DNA from: Croceibacterium sp.
Lineage (GTDB): Bacteria; Pseudomonadota; Alphaproteobacteria; Sphingomonadales; Sphingomonadaceae
Assembly (NCBI GenBank): GCA_025450635.1
Contig: JANWHA010000078.1
Span: 1 to 37,866 of the forward strand
Length of the DNA stretch: 37,866 nucleotides
Reading direction: 5' to 3'
The notes beneath the pieces are model-generated. The model did no database searches, was not told the origin of the DNA, and saw only the letters and a list, made by a program, of their open reading frames with translations. Position 1 is the stretch's first letter; every line of letters begins with the position of its first letter. A program made the translations under genes and the position numbers. Positions 1 to 8,461 of the stretch are shown here, piece by piece.

Positions 1-1536
1 CTCGTCTAGTGTCATGTCGCGTCGGTCCTCGAGAAGCTGGCGAGCGCTGCGCGCATCGTGCAGCAGCTTGAGGAGCAGCTTGTCAGGCTTGCCTGTTGCC
101 GCGGGATCGCGCCGGGTGACGTTGATCACGGGCCAGCGAGCCGCCGACACAGCGCAGGCGGCGATCTCCAGTGCGTGCCGCGCGTTGCTGCATGGCCAAT
201 CCGTGGGCCGAGCGCGGAATGTGCTGGAACCGTCCCATTCGAGAAATCGTCGGAGTTCCAATGTGCGCAGATCAATTACCACCCGTTCCTCGCCCACCTC
301 GATCCGAATTGCGAGGGCGGTGAACAGCGCCTCCATCTGCTCGCGCGGTGTTGCTTCAAGCCTACTCGCCGCCTTCGATCCCATCAGTACAATGTGATCC
401 AGAGCGTCACCATAAAGTCCGAGCCCCTTTAGTGCCGTGCGGAGAGCTCTGCGATCCGCCAGGAAGTTGGCGACGCCGGCGATGACCAGGCTTTCCAGCC
501 GGTCGGCATTACTGCGATAGGCGCGACGGAACTCGGCTTGCGACCACATCGCATTGCTTGAAGCGTAGCAGTGATAGGCAGTTCCGCGATGCCAATCGAT
601 CTCAAGGTTCATGTGCCGCCCGAGGTCGTCCCAAAGCAGTCCGGCTAGGAAGTGGTCCGTTCCCTTGGCGTGCGGCGTTTTGCGCTTGCGCGCCGCCGCA
701 ATTGTTTGAGCCCTTTCCCAAGTTTCGCGCGTGATAATCGGTTCGTGAATCCCAGGGTAGGTTCCATCATGACCTCGGATCTCACCAACATAGATGGGAT
801 TGCGGAGCACGTTGTAGACAAGGCCGGCACAAATCTGCCGGCCACCGCGCTTCGTGCCGCGCTTGGTGACCTTCTCGGTGCTTCGGAGGCCGGCTTCGCG
901 AACGGCAGTCATGACCGCGGTGAAGCGCTCCGTGCGGAGAAATTCGGTGAACATGAAGCGGACCATCTCCGCTTCTTCTTCGACGATCTCCAAGCCCCCA
1001 ATGGGCGCGTAATCGTAACCGAATGGCGCCAAGCCTCCGTGAACGCGGCCGTGGCGTTTGCGGGTGCGGATGGAATCGCGCACGCGTTCAGCGATCAGCT
1101 CGCGCTCGAACTGGGAGAACGTCAGCAGCACGTTGAGGATCATCCGGCCCATGCTATCGGAGGTGTCGAATGCCTGTGAAACTGAAATGAACGAGATCGC
1201 TCGCTGATCGAACAGCTCAATGAGGCGGACGAAATCAAGCAGGCTGCGGGTCAGGCGATCGATCTTGTAGACCACCACCGAGTCGATCTCAGCCGCCTCG
1301 ATCGCGTGCATCAGCTGCGAGAGCTCAGGGCGTTCCAGACCACTGCCTGAGTGACCGCCGTCATCGTAACGCTCGGGCACCTCCACCCAGCCCCGGTATC
1401 GCTGACTCGCGATGTAAGCCGCACACATCTCCCTCTGCGTCACGAGGGAGTTCATTTCACGGTCAAGCAGGTGATTTGTGCTCTTGCGCGTGTAGATGGC
1501 ACAGCGCTTTAGCGCCTGGGGATCGAGGTTGAACAT
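1..1536 (-). CDS. Large serine recombinase, C-terminus beyond window
   Basis: The frame is open from ATG 1536 to the window edge (512 codons, no stop), so the gene is partial. Near the N-terminus is the Tyr-x-Arg-x-Ser motif IYTRKS; Ser19 is the expected nucleophile that forms the phosphoseryl bond with DNA. YKIDRLTRS (about 91-98) and FEREL-AERVRD (143-154) complete the resolvase catalytic domain. A recombinase domain follows at roughly 185-270. The later region that often holds a zinc ribbon lacks its cysteines here. Such enzymes integrate or excise islands and phages. ATG 1536 was chosen because GGAG lies 7 bases upstream and the catalytic motif sits at the usual distance. An in-frame ATG at 1608 would add 24 residues and begin 3 bases after the stop of a small upstream frame. 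Base composition looks less GC-rich than the core genes. The family call is secure; the target site is unknown. Confidence 0.93.
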   Translation of the reverse strand, partial: MFNLDPQALKRCAIYTRKSTNHLLDREMNSLVTQREMCAAYIASQRYRGWVEVPERYDDGGHSGSGLERPELSQLMHAIEAAEIDSVVVYKIDRLTRSLLDFVRLIELFDQRAISFISVSQAFDTSDSMGRMILNVLLTFSQFERELIAERVRDSIRTRKRHGRVHGGLAPFGYDYAPIGGLEIVEEEAEMVRFMFTEFLRTERFTAVMTAVREAGLRSTEKVTKRGTKRGGRQICAGLVYNVLRNPIYVGEIRGHDGTYPGIHEPIITRETWERAQTIAAARKRKTPHAKGTDHFLAGLLWDDLGRHMNLEIDWHRGTAYHCYASSNAMWSQAEFRRAYRSNADRLESLVIAGVANFLADRRALRTALKGLGLYGDALDHIVLMGSKAASRLEATPREQMEALFTALAIRIEVGEERVVIDLRTLELRRFLEWDGSSTFRARPTDWPCSNARHALEIAACAVSAARWPVINVTRRDPAATGKPDKLLLKLLHDARSARQLLEDRRDMTLDE

Positions 1537-1611
1537 AAGGCGTCTCCGGCCGATGCTGCGCTCTGTTCCTACCTGCTCACGGCTATGCGATCTTGTCTTT
1601 GCTCCCATCCA

Positions 1612-1704
1612 CTAGCGCTTACGGCGGATCGCCCAAATCAAGGAGGATACACTCGTTACGAGGCTCGCGAGGGCGGTCAGCCAGAGCGGATCGGTCAGTG
1701 GCAT
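1612..1704 (-). CDS. Candidate 30-residue single-helix membrane peptide
   Basis: A short frame of 30 codons encodes a peptide with an acidic or polar N-terminus (MPLTDP), one hydrophobic segment of about 19 residues and a basic tail (IRRKR), so it should insert once in the inner membrane. GGAG lies 7 bases before ATG 1704, a good ribosome binding site. That site is one arm of a hairpin (1710-1726). The gene lies just upstream of the serine recombinase on the same strand. Its stop is 3 bases before an alternative recombinase ATG (1608), so the two could be translationally coupled. I do not recognise the family. Size and charge resemble small membrane-active toxins or leader peptides, but that is inference from form only. 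It could also be a chance frame. Confidence 0.45.
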   Translation of the reverse strand: MPLTDPLWLTALASLVTSVSSLIWAIRRKR

Positions 1705-2001
1705 GGGGTGACTCCGAGTTGGAGTCGAATCAGATAACCATATCGGTACGTGTAGGAAAGTGAAAATGCATCTTAGCGGTTCGAGACCGCGTCGGGTTCG
1801 CAAGTCCAGCTGCGCTCCTTGGCCGGTTGCGGCCTGGCAGCCTTTGGTCACTGGGAACTCGATTGCCGCCTTTCGGCATTCCAATTTCGGCCAGTCCGTA
1901 CGTACGCCTGCCAGTAGCTTGGCAAACCCGCCTATCCGTTGCAGTCTGCCCCAACCAAGAGGATGCGGGACTCGGGGGTCCCGAACGAAGGGATCGACGT
2001 C
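1705..2001. other. Divergent intergenic region before the G8-domain gene
   Basis: No convincing gene is visible here. Besides the hairpin at 1710-1726 it holds a small stem TGCCG/CGGCA with loop CCTTT (1864-1878) and a perfect 10-bp palindrome CGTACGTACG (1897-1906) about 95 bases before the G8 gene. The palindrome could be an operator. No sigma-70 promoter with good matches at both hexamers was found. Confidence 0.3.
1710..1726 (-). promoter_or_regulatory. Hairpin covering the ribosome binding site of the 30-residue peptide
   Basis: On the minus strand GACTCC and GGAGTC form a perfect 6-bp stem with a 5-base loop (AACTC). The 3' arm contains the GGAG that serves ATG 1704. When the stem is closed the ribosome binding site is hidden. 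This is the layout of a translational switch, but a stem this short may also be chance. Confidence 0.4.
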
Positions 2002-4599
2002 ATGAGCATGCAGCCCCGCCTGCTTTTTCTTTCCTTGCTGCTGCTTCCGGTGTCGCTGCTGCTCGGAGCGGGTGCTCAAGCCAATGCCCAGGAAGCGCAC
2101 GCCCACATGGATATGCCCGCAAGGGCAACCTCGTCGGCGGGCCACTGGTCGCGCTGGTCCGATGCCCGATCGTGGCCCGACGGCAAGGTCCCGCGCGCAG
2201 GCGACGCGGTTACGATCGGCCGGGCCCAGGCCGTCGTCCTCGACGTCGATCCGCCGACGCTGCGCAGCCTGACAATTAACGGCAAGCTCAGCTTTGCCGA
2301 CGACCGCGATCTCGCGCTGACGACCGATTGGATCTATCTGTCCGGCGGCGAGCTCGATGTCGGCAGCGAAGCCAAGCCCTATACGCACAAGGCCACGATC
2401 ACCCTCACCGACAACGTTCCCGACGAGAACATCAACACGATGGGCGACCGCGGCATCATGATGCTGAACGGCACGCTCGAGCTGCACGGCGACCGTACCA
2501 ACTCCTGGACCAAGCTCGCCAGCACAGCCAAGGCCGGCAGCGCGAAGATCGAGGTGTTGAATGCCGCCGGCTGGCGCAAGGGCGACGCGATCGTGCTGGC
2601 CTCAACCGACTTCGATCCTCACCAGGCTGAGCGGCGGACGATCGCCGCTGTCAGCGGCAATAAGCTCACGCTCGATAAGCCACTCGACTACATGCACTTC
2701 GGGCAAGTCACCTACGGCGTTGACGAGCGCGGCGAGGTTGGCATGCTGACCCGCAACATCAAGATCCAGGCGTCGGACGACGCCGAGAAGACCTATTTCG
2801 GCGGGCACATCATGGCGATGGCCGGCAGCCAGGTGCACGTCTCGGGCGTCGAGCTCAATCGCATGGGGCAGAACATGCACCTCGCGCGGTACCCGATGCA
2901 CTGGCACATACTCGGCGACGCCAAGGGTCAGTATTTCGAGAACTCCTCGATCCACGACACTTACAGCCGCTGCCTGACGGTGCACGGCACCAACGACGTG
3001 CTGGTCGAGAACAACGTGACCTACAACAACGTCGGTCACTGCTTCTTTCTCGAAGACGCGGTCGAGCACGGCAATCAGTTCATCCACAACCTCGCCATCC
3101 TCACCAAATGCCATCCGGACGGAAAGCCTTGCGAGCCGACGGATCTGACGCTGACCCATCAGTCACCGGCGGGCCAGTCCGCCAAGGACATTCTGATCCC
3201 CTCCGACAACACCGCCTCGAGCTTCTGGATCACCAATCCGGACAACACCTACGTGGGCAATGTGGCGGCGGGCTCCGAGGCCATCGGCTTCTGGTTCGCG
3301 TTGCCGCAGCATCCCACCGGTGCATTCCTGAACAAGCCGGGCAGCGACAAGATCTGGCCGCGGCGCACAGTCGTGCGAGAGTTCAAGGGCAACACCGCCC
3401 ACTCCAATTTCGACGGCGTGATGTTCGATCGCGGTCCCGGCCCCGATGGCAAGTTCAATGTCGGCGGCGCCGGCCATATCGCCTATGCCGATCCCAACGA
3501 CACAAAGAGTCGGATCCTGGTGACGGAGATCGACGATTACACGGGCTACAAAAACCGCAACGGCGCCATCTGGACCCGCGGCGAGGACGACGTGTACCGC
3601 AACATGAAGCTGGCCGATAACGCGATCGGCTTCACCCATGCGTCCGGCGGTGCCGGCCTGGCGCCGTTCACCTCGCGGGTGGTCGATTCGCTGTTCGTCG
3701 GTGAGAGCGCCAACATCGGCAATCCCACGACGCTGGCGGAAAGGGCCTACGGCCGCAGCTTGCCGAAGGCAGCCGCGGACTTCCCGATCCGCGGTTACGA
3801 ATATTACGACTACCGTCACGACGTGGTGGACACGACATTCGTGAATTATCAGCCGAACGCCACCCGCGATGCCGGGGCGCTCTCCTACCTGTTGTTCACC
3901 AGCTTCGGCATGAGCACCGAGAACACGGTCAAGGGGCTCAAGTTCGTCAATTCCAAGCCGGTCGATTTCCCGCCGGTCGAGCGCCGCTGGGCGTCCGATT
4001 TCAGTGGCCGCGCCGCTTATCGGAGCGCAGCGTTCCATGATCTGGACGGCTCGGTCGGCGGCATCCCTGGTGCCTATATCGTCATCGACAACGGCATCGC
4101 CGATGACGAGAAGACCTGCGAGATCAAGGCGAGTTGGGGCGCGGCCGTATGCAAGGGCGACATGGGCCGCCTCAGTATCGACGACACGAAGGCATTCCCC
4201 GAATTCGCCACGGGACCGGCCACAAATCCGGTCGTTCTCCAGCGCGATGGCAGGCGCTTCGAATATAACGGCGAGACCACCATCCCCAGCGGCGCCGAGA
4301 TCAGCGTGGCGACGGCGAGGGACAAGCTCTCGCTGAACCTGCGCGAAATGGACAAGGGCAGCTGGGTCATCTTCGAACTGCCGGGCTTCACTTCCGCGGT
4401 GGGAGGAACGCCGCAGGCCAGCCTCGAAGCGTTGCGGGCGGCGAGCACCACCTCCTACTTCAAGGATGACAAGGGCCTGTGGGTCAAGCTGGTGGTGGAA
4501 GATCCCACCCCCAAGGGTCCGGTCGTCGTGCAAGTCGGCCAATTGCGCGCCCAGGCCCACATCGACGTCAGCAAGCCAACTTCGGTCGCCGTAAACTAG
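2002..4599 (+). CDS. Secreted G8-domain beta-helix protein, CEMIP/TMEM2-like
   Basis: An 865-residue exported protein. Residues 1-29 form a signal peptide (hydrophobic LLFLSLLLLPVSLLLGA, cleavage after ANA). A G8 domain starts near 47 (GHWSRWSDARSWPDG) and is followed by a right-handed parallel beta-helix. The segment around residues 305-360, with YPMHWH, SIHDTYSRC, TVHGTND and GHCFFLEDA, closely resembles the core of vertebrate CEMIP (KIAA1199) and TMEM2. Those proteins are linked to hyaluronan depolymerisation. By analogy this may cleave or bind an extracellular polysaccharide, but the substrate is not shown. The frame opens earlier (1939). ATG 2002 was chosen because GAAGGGA precedes it and the signal peptide begins there; ATG 2008 is also possible. 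A DUF8021 gene follows after 29 bases, probably co-transcribed. It sits in an island between two recombinases, suggesting horizontal spread. Confidence 0.88.
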   Translation: MSMQPRLLFLSLLLLPVSLLLGAGAQANAQEAHAHMDMPARATSSAGHWSRWSDARSWPDGKVPRAGDAVTIGRAQAVVLDVDPPTLRSLTINGKLSFADDRDLALTTDWIYLSGGELDVGSEAKPYTHKATITLTDNVPDENINTMGDRGIMMLNGTLELHGDRTNSWTKLASTAKAGSAKIEVLNAAGWRKGDAIVLASTDFDPHQAERRTIAAVSGNKLTLDKPLDYMHFGQVTYGVDERGEVGMLTRNIKIQASDDAEKTYFGGHIMAMAGSQVHVSGVELNRMGQNMHLARYPMHWHILGDAKGQYFENSSIHDTYSRCLTVHGTNDVLVENNVTYNNVGHCFFLEDAVEHGNQFIHNLAILTKCHPDGKPCEPTDLTLTHQSPAGQSAKDILIPSDNTASSFWITNPDNTYVGNVAAGSEAIGFWFALPQHPTGAFLNKPGSDKIWPRRTVVREFKGNTAHSNFDGVMFDRGPGPDGKFNVGGAGHIAYADPNDTKSRILVTEIDDYTGYKNRNGAIWTRGEDDVYRNMKLADNAIGFTHASGGAGLAPFTSRVVDSLFVGESANIGNPTTLAERAYGRSLPKAAADFPIRGYEYYDYRHDVVDTTFVNYQPNATRDAGALSYLLFTSFGMSTENTVKGLKFVNSKPVDFPPVERRWASDFSGRAAYRSAAFHDLDGSVGGIPGAYIVIDNGIADDEKTCEIKASWGAAVCKGDMGRLSIDDTKAFPEFATGPATNPVVLQRDGRRFEYNGETTIPSGAEISVATARDKLSLNLREMDKGSWVIFELPGFTSAVGGTPQASLEALRAASTTSYFKDDKGLWVKLVVEDPTPKGPVVVQVGQLRAQAHIDVSKPTSVAVN

Positions 4600-4628
4600 G
4601 CGCGAAGACCGGGGCGAAGGGGGCACGA

Positions 4629-5474
4629 ATGAAAACGCTAAGAGCCGCAATCAAGCTCTCGATTGTCCTTGCCGGAGCGGCCTTAGCGACCAATGCCCAG
4701 GCGCAATGCAGCCGCGAGATGCTGCGGAAGGTCGCCGATACATACGTGAAGGCGCAAACGACCGGGAAGTCCGCCGTGCTGCCGCTGGCGAAGGGCGCGT
4801 CCTACGCCGAGAACGATAAGGTCATGGATGTCGGCAAGGGCGTCCTGGCCGGTCCCCTGAAGGTCGACTTCACCCGCAACTTGTATGACACGACGCAATG
4901 CATCGCCTTCACCGAGCTAGTGGCGGCCACGGACCCGCATCCGTACGTGATTCTCACGCGAATGGAGGCGACCGCGAAGGGCAAAGTGTCGAAGATGGAA
5001 TCCGTGGTGACGGACGCGGGTGACTGGTCGTTCGACGCGAGCAAGTACCTCGCCGTCACGCGCGCTCAGGACTGGAACGAAATCCCAGCGGACAAGCGCG
5101 ATACGCGCGCGGTCATCGAGGCGGCGGCCGACGCATACCTCGACAACTGGGGCGATCCGGCGCTCCCGGTACCGCACGGCACCCCTTGCGCCCGGCTCGA
5201 GGGCGGGATGTTCACCGGCACGCGCAACCCGACGGGCAATACCTGCGACATGGGCGCGTTCCCCGAAAAACTCAAAGTGACCAACCGCCGCTACATGATC
5301 GACGAGAACTACGGCGCCGTCGTCGTCTTCCACAACTTCCCGTGGATCGACGCCGGCCTGCCGAAAGACCCGGGCACCCCGTCCGGCCAGATGTTTCGGG
5401 TCGAAGGCGGCAAGAACCGTTATATCCACGAGGTGACGGTATGCACGACGCCGAAATGCGGGAGGGGTAAGTAG
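4629..5474 (+). CDS. Secreted DUF8021 protein
   Basis: A 281-residue protein with a clear signal peptide (residues 1-25, cleavage after AQA, first mature residues QC). The mature part has several cysteines, in SLDTTQC-like, TPCARL, NTCDMG and VTVCTTPKC contexts, fitting disulfide bonds outside the cytoplasm. Motifs such as YDTTQCIAFTE, MESVVTDAGDW, GTPCARLEGG and NRRYMIDE are those I associate with DUF8021, a family seen in many fungi and some bacteria. Its function is not known to me. The fold may be SnoaL-like. ATG 4629 was preferred over a longer frame because AAGGGGG lies just upstream and the signal peptide starts there. It lies 29 bases after the CEMIP-like gene, on the same strand, so the two probably act together outside the cell. 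Confidence 0.82.
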   Translation: MKTLRAAIKLSIVLAGAALATNAQAQCSREMLRKVADTYVKAQTTGKSAVLPLAKGASYAENDKVMDVGKGVLAGPLKVDFTRNLYDTTQCIAFTELVAATDPHPYVILTRMEATAKGKVSKMESVVTDAGDWSFDASKYLAVTRAQDWNEIPADKRDTRAVIEAAADAYLDNWGDPALPVPHGTPCARLEGGMFTGTRNPTGNTCDMGAFPEKLKVTNRRYMIDENYGAVVVFHNFPWIDAGLPKDPGTPSGQMFRVEGGKNRYIHEVTVCTTPKCGRGK

Positions 5475-5896
5475 GAACGTCAGCCGCGATTGCGCGACGT
5501 TGCTTTTCAAGAAGTCGGTGGCGGCGTTTGGCCGAAGGCGGACTGGCTCCTTTCACAACAAGCGAGGAATTGGCGGCGAGATCGCCTTGCGTTCTGCGCG
5601 GGCGATGTCAGCGAGAATGTCGACAGTGGTCTCGCAGGCCTCGGGCATGTCGGCCGCGACGAAGGGCGTCCCTGTCTCCTGCGGGGATGATGGCGAACAT
5701 TGCGGTGACGCTGGCGCCGCTGTCGCTCGGGCTCGGCAGCTTCGAGGCCACCTGCACCGCGACGCATGCGATGCTAGGAGTGCGGGTGAAGCGCTGGCGG
5801 CAACGCTGTTGCTGCGTACGCTAATCTTTTGCTGCCGCTGCAGCCCGGTTTGTGGCAAATGCGGCGGGCCGGCCATCGGGGGAAGGAGAAACGGCG
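5475..5896. other. Gap before mgtA: resolvase remnant, otherwise no gene
   Basis: This 422-base stretch has no intact gene. Its left part holds a minus-strand resolvase fragment (5553-5675, listed separately). The right part could be the 5' leader of mgtA; in enterobacteria such leaders sense magnesium. I see no recognisable Mg-box or long stem here, and no strong promoter. Confidence 0.4.
5553..5675 (-). pseudogene. Remnant of a resolvase-type serine recombinase
   Basis: The last 39 residues of a minus-strand frame read TPFVAADMPEA, then TTVDILADIARAERKAIS. This matches the end of the catalytic domain of resolvase-family recombinases, which typically read PFVAADMP-A---TV-I-AA-AE-ERK-IS. After AIS the match stops and a stop codon follows, whereas intact proteins continue with ERT-AAL-AAK-RG. 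The upstream part of the domain, including the catalytic serine, is absent or scrambled. It is best read as the remnant of an older mobile element, unrelated in sequence to the two intact large recombinases nearby. Confidence 0.55.
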
Positions 5897-8461
5897 GTGA
5901 CGGCGATCTGGACGATGGACGGCGCCGCGGTGCTCGCCGAGCTGAAAAGCCGCGCGGCTGGATTGACCGCGGGCGAGGCGGCGGCGCGGCTGGCGGCGAG
6001 CGGGCCGAACACGATCGACCAGCACGAGGAGACCAGCTGGCCCGCGTTGCTGGCGCGGCAGTTCTTGAGCCCGCTCGGGCTGATCCTGATCTTCGGCGCG
6101 GTGATCTCGCTGGCGCTCGGCGACTGGCTCGACGCAGCGATCATCCTGGCGATCCTCGCTGGCAGCGGGGTGTTGAGCTTCGCGCAGGAATTCCGCGCCA
6201 GCAAGGCGGTGGCGGCGCTCCGCGCGCAACTGGCGCTCAGGGTCACCGTGCGACGCGGCGGCAAGGAAGTCGTGCTGCCGGTCGAGCAGCTCGTACCCAG
6301 CGACGTGGTCATGCTCAGCGCGGGCAATCTGGTACCAGCCGATGGCGTGGTGCTCGAAGCCCGCGACTGCCAGGTGACTGAATCCGCGCTCACCGGGGAA
6401 TCGATGCCGGTGGAGAAAGCGCCCGGCGCGCTGCCGGAGGACACCCCGCTCGCCCAGCGCACCAACATGCTCTTCATGGGCTCATCGCTGCGCAGCGGCA
6501 CCGCGACGATGCTGATCACCGAGACGGGCAAGGCAACGGCGTTCGGCGCCATCGCCCGGCAGCTGCGCAAGGCGCAGCCCGAGACCGACTTTGGACGCGG
6601 CATCCGCCATTTCGGGATGATGCTGCTCAAGGTCATGATCGTCATCGTGCTGGCAGTGCTGGCGGTGAACCAGCTCCTCGGCCGCCCCCTAGTCGATTCG
6701 CTGCTGTTCTCGGTGGCACTGGCGGTTGGCTTGTCGCCCGAGATGCTGCCGGCGATCATCAGCGTGACGCTGGCCGCCGGCGCGCGCCACCTCGCCGCGG
6801 GTGGCGTGATCGTGCGCCGACTCGATGCGATCGAGAACCTCGGCAGCATGGACGTCCTGTGCACCGACAAGACCGGAACGCTGACCGAGGGTGTGGTGAA
6901 GCTCGACGCGGCGCTCGGTTGCGACGGCAAGCCCTCCGCCGAGGTCGACCGCGCGGCGTTCCTCAACGCCGCGCTCGAAACCGGCATCGCCAACCCGCTC
7001 GACGAGGCCATCACCGCGGCGGGAGCGGAGCGCAAGTTCACAGTTGGCGACGCGCGCAAGGTCGACGAGATTCCTTACGATTTCGTCCGCCGCCGGCTGA
7101 CGATCGTCGCCGTCGAGCCAGGCGCCGAGGGCAACCGGATGATCACCAAGGGCGCCTTCGCCGAGGTCCTGGCGATTTGCACATCGCTGCGCAAAGGCGG
7201 CAAGGACGTACCACTCAACTCCAAGGCGCGTGCCGCGCTCGAGGACATGGTCCGCGAGAAGGGCACCGCCGGGTTCCGGGCGCTTGCGGTGGCCGAACGG
7301 CGGGTGCCGTCCCAGGCGAAGTTCCGCCGCGAGGATGAGACGGGGATGACGTTCCTCGGCCTGCTGCTGTTCCTCGACCCGCCCAAGGCCGACGCCGCCG
7401 AGGTGCTCAAGGGGCTGCACGCCAAAGGAATCTCGCTGAAGGTCATCACCGGCGACAATCGCTACGTCGCCGCGCACGTGGCCGGGACTGTGGGCCTGCC
7501 GACCAAGCAAGTGCTCACCGGCAGTGACATCCAGAAGATGACCGCGGAGGCGCTGCGGCATCGCGCCTCGCGCGTGGCGGTATTCGCCGAGATCGACCCG
7601 CAGCAGAAGGAACGGATCATCCGCGCGCTGCAGCAGGGCGGGCACGCGGTCGGCTACATGGGCGACGGGATCAACGATGCCCCGGCGCTGCACCTCGCCG
7701 ACGTCGGCATCTCGGTCGATACCGCGGTCGACGTCGCCCGCGAAAGCGCCGACATCGTGCTGCTCAAGAAAAACCTGGCGGTCCTGCTCCAGGGTGTGGT
7801 GGACGGCAGGCGGACCTTCGCCAACACGCTCAAGTACATCCACATCGCCGTCAGCTCGAACTTCGGCAACATGGTCAGCATGGCGATCGCCACGCCACTG
7901 CTGCCGTTCCTGCCGCTGCTGCCCAAGCAGATCCTGCTCAATAACTTCATGTCCGACTTGCCATCGGTCGCCATCTCCAGCGACCGGGTCGATCCGGAAC
8001 ATATCGCCACGCCGCAGCGCTGGGACGTGCGAAACGTGCGCCGATTCATGATCGGATTCGGCCTGCTCAGCTCGATCTTCGACATGATCAGCTTCGCACT
8101 GTTGCTGTTCGTGTTCCATGCGAAGGCGGTCGAATTCCACACCGCGTGGTTCGAAATCTCTCTGCTGACAGAGTTCGCGGCGTTGTTTACCCTCAGGACC
8201 AGCCGCTTCGCGCTGACCAGCTGCCCATCGCCGTTGCTGCTGGCTAGCGCGGCGGTCATCGCGGTGGTGGCGCTGCTGCTGCCGTATGTGCCTCTGGCTC
8301 AAGACGCCCTGGGATTGGCGCCCCTCCGTCCCGCTCTGCTGCTTTCGTCCGCCGTCATCACGGTTGCCTACTTCGCGGCCATCGAATTGACCAAGCAGGC
8401 TATGCACCGAGCTTCGCGCCGCAGGGGTGGTCGCGGCCAAAGCCGTCCCAACCAACGCTAA
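5897..8461 (+). CDS. mgtA: Magnesium-transporting P-type ATPase (P3B, MgtA/MgtB type)
   Basis: This 854-residue membrane pump of the P-type ATPase family would import Mg2+ using ATP. The cation-ATPase N-terminal segment (about 10-60) is followed by two helices. The actuator domain has LTGES, and the phosphorylation site CTDKTGTLTE has Asp324 as the expected phosphate acceptor. A nucleotide domain with KGA and the hinge GDGINDAP precede the C-terminal helices. The helix just before the phosphorylation domain reads VGLSPEMLP, characteristic of the P3B Mg2+ group. The start was set at GTG 5897, because AAGGAG lies 8 bases upstream; an in-frame ATG at 5852 has no such site. It is cargo in the island. 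The gap before it contains a recombinase remnant. No mgtC or regulator is adjacent. Confidence 0.88.
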   Translation: MTAIWTMDGAAVLAELKSRAAGLTAGEAAARLAASGPNTIDQHEETSWPALLARQFLSPLGLILIFGAVISLALGDWLDAAIILAILAGSGVLSFAQEFRASKAVAALRAQLALRVTVRRGGKEVVLPVEQLVPSDVVMLSAGNLVPADGVVLEARDCQVTESALTGESMPVEKAPGALPEDTPLAQRTNMLFMGSSLRSGTATMLITETGKATAFGAIARQLRKAQPETDFGRGIRHFGMMLLKVMIVIVLAVLAVNQLLGRPLVDSLLFSVALAVGLSPEMLPAIISVTLAAGARHLAAGGVIVRRLDAIENLGSMDVLCTDKTGTLTEGVVKLDAALGCDGKPSAEVDRAAFLNAALETGIANPLDEAITAAGAERKFTVGDARKVDEIPYDFVRRRLTIVAVEPGAEGNRMITKGAFAEVLAICTSLRKGGKDVPLNSKARAALEDMVREKGTAGFRALAVAERRVPSQAKFRREDETGMTFLGLLLFLDPPKADAAEVLKGLHAKGISLKVITGDNRYVAAHVAGTVGLPTKQVLTGSDIQKMTAEALRHRASRVAVFAEIDPQQKERIIRALQQGGHAVGYMGDGINDAPALHLADVGISVDTAVDVARESADIVLLKKNLAVLLQGVVDGRRTFANTLKYIHIAVSSNFGNMVSMAIATPLLPFLPLLPKQILLNNFMSDLPSVAISSDRVDPEHIATPQRWDVRNVRRFMIGFGLLSSIFDMISFALLLFVFHAKAVEFHTAWFEISLLTEFAALFTLRTSRFALTSCPSPLLLASAAVIAVVALLLPYVPLAQDALGLAPLRPALLLSSAVITVAYFAAIELTKQAMHRASRRRGGRGQSRPNQR

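Noticed and set aside
1775-1795. T-arm-like sequence (GCGG-TTCGAGA-CCGC) that might be a tRNA remnant or attachment site
   Set aside because: No acceptor, anticodon arm or CCA around it, and it does not match the T arm of tRNA-Arg in the window.
3163-4650. Long open frame (495 codons) on the minus strand opposite the G8-domain gene
   Set aside because: Shadow of high-GC coding DNA; composition is Asp/Val/Arg-rich with no domain, and the plus strand encodes a clear exported family.
5472-5500. GGAAC followed by CGTT after the DUF8021 gene, as an EcfG promoter
   Set aside because: The spacer of 19 bases is at the edge of the usual range and no gene starts at a suitable distance downstream.
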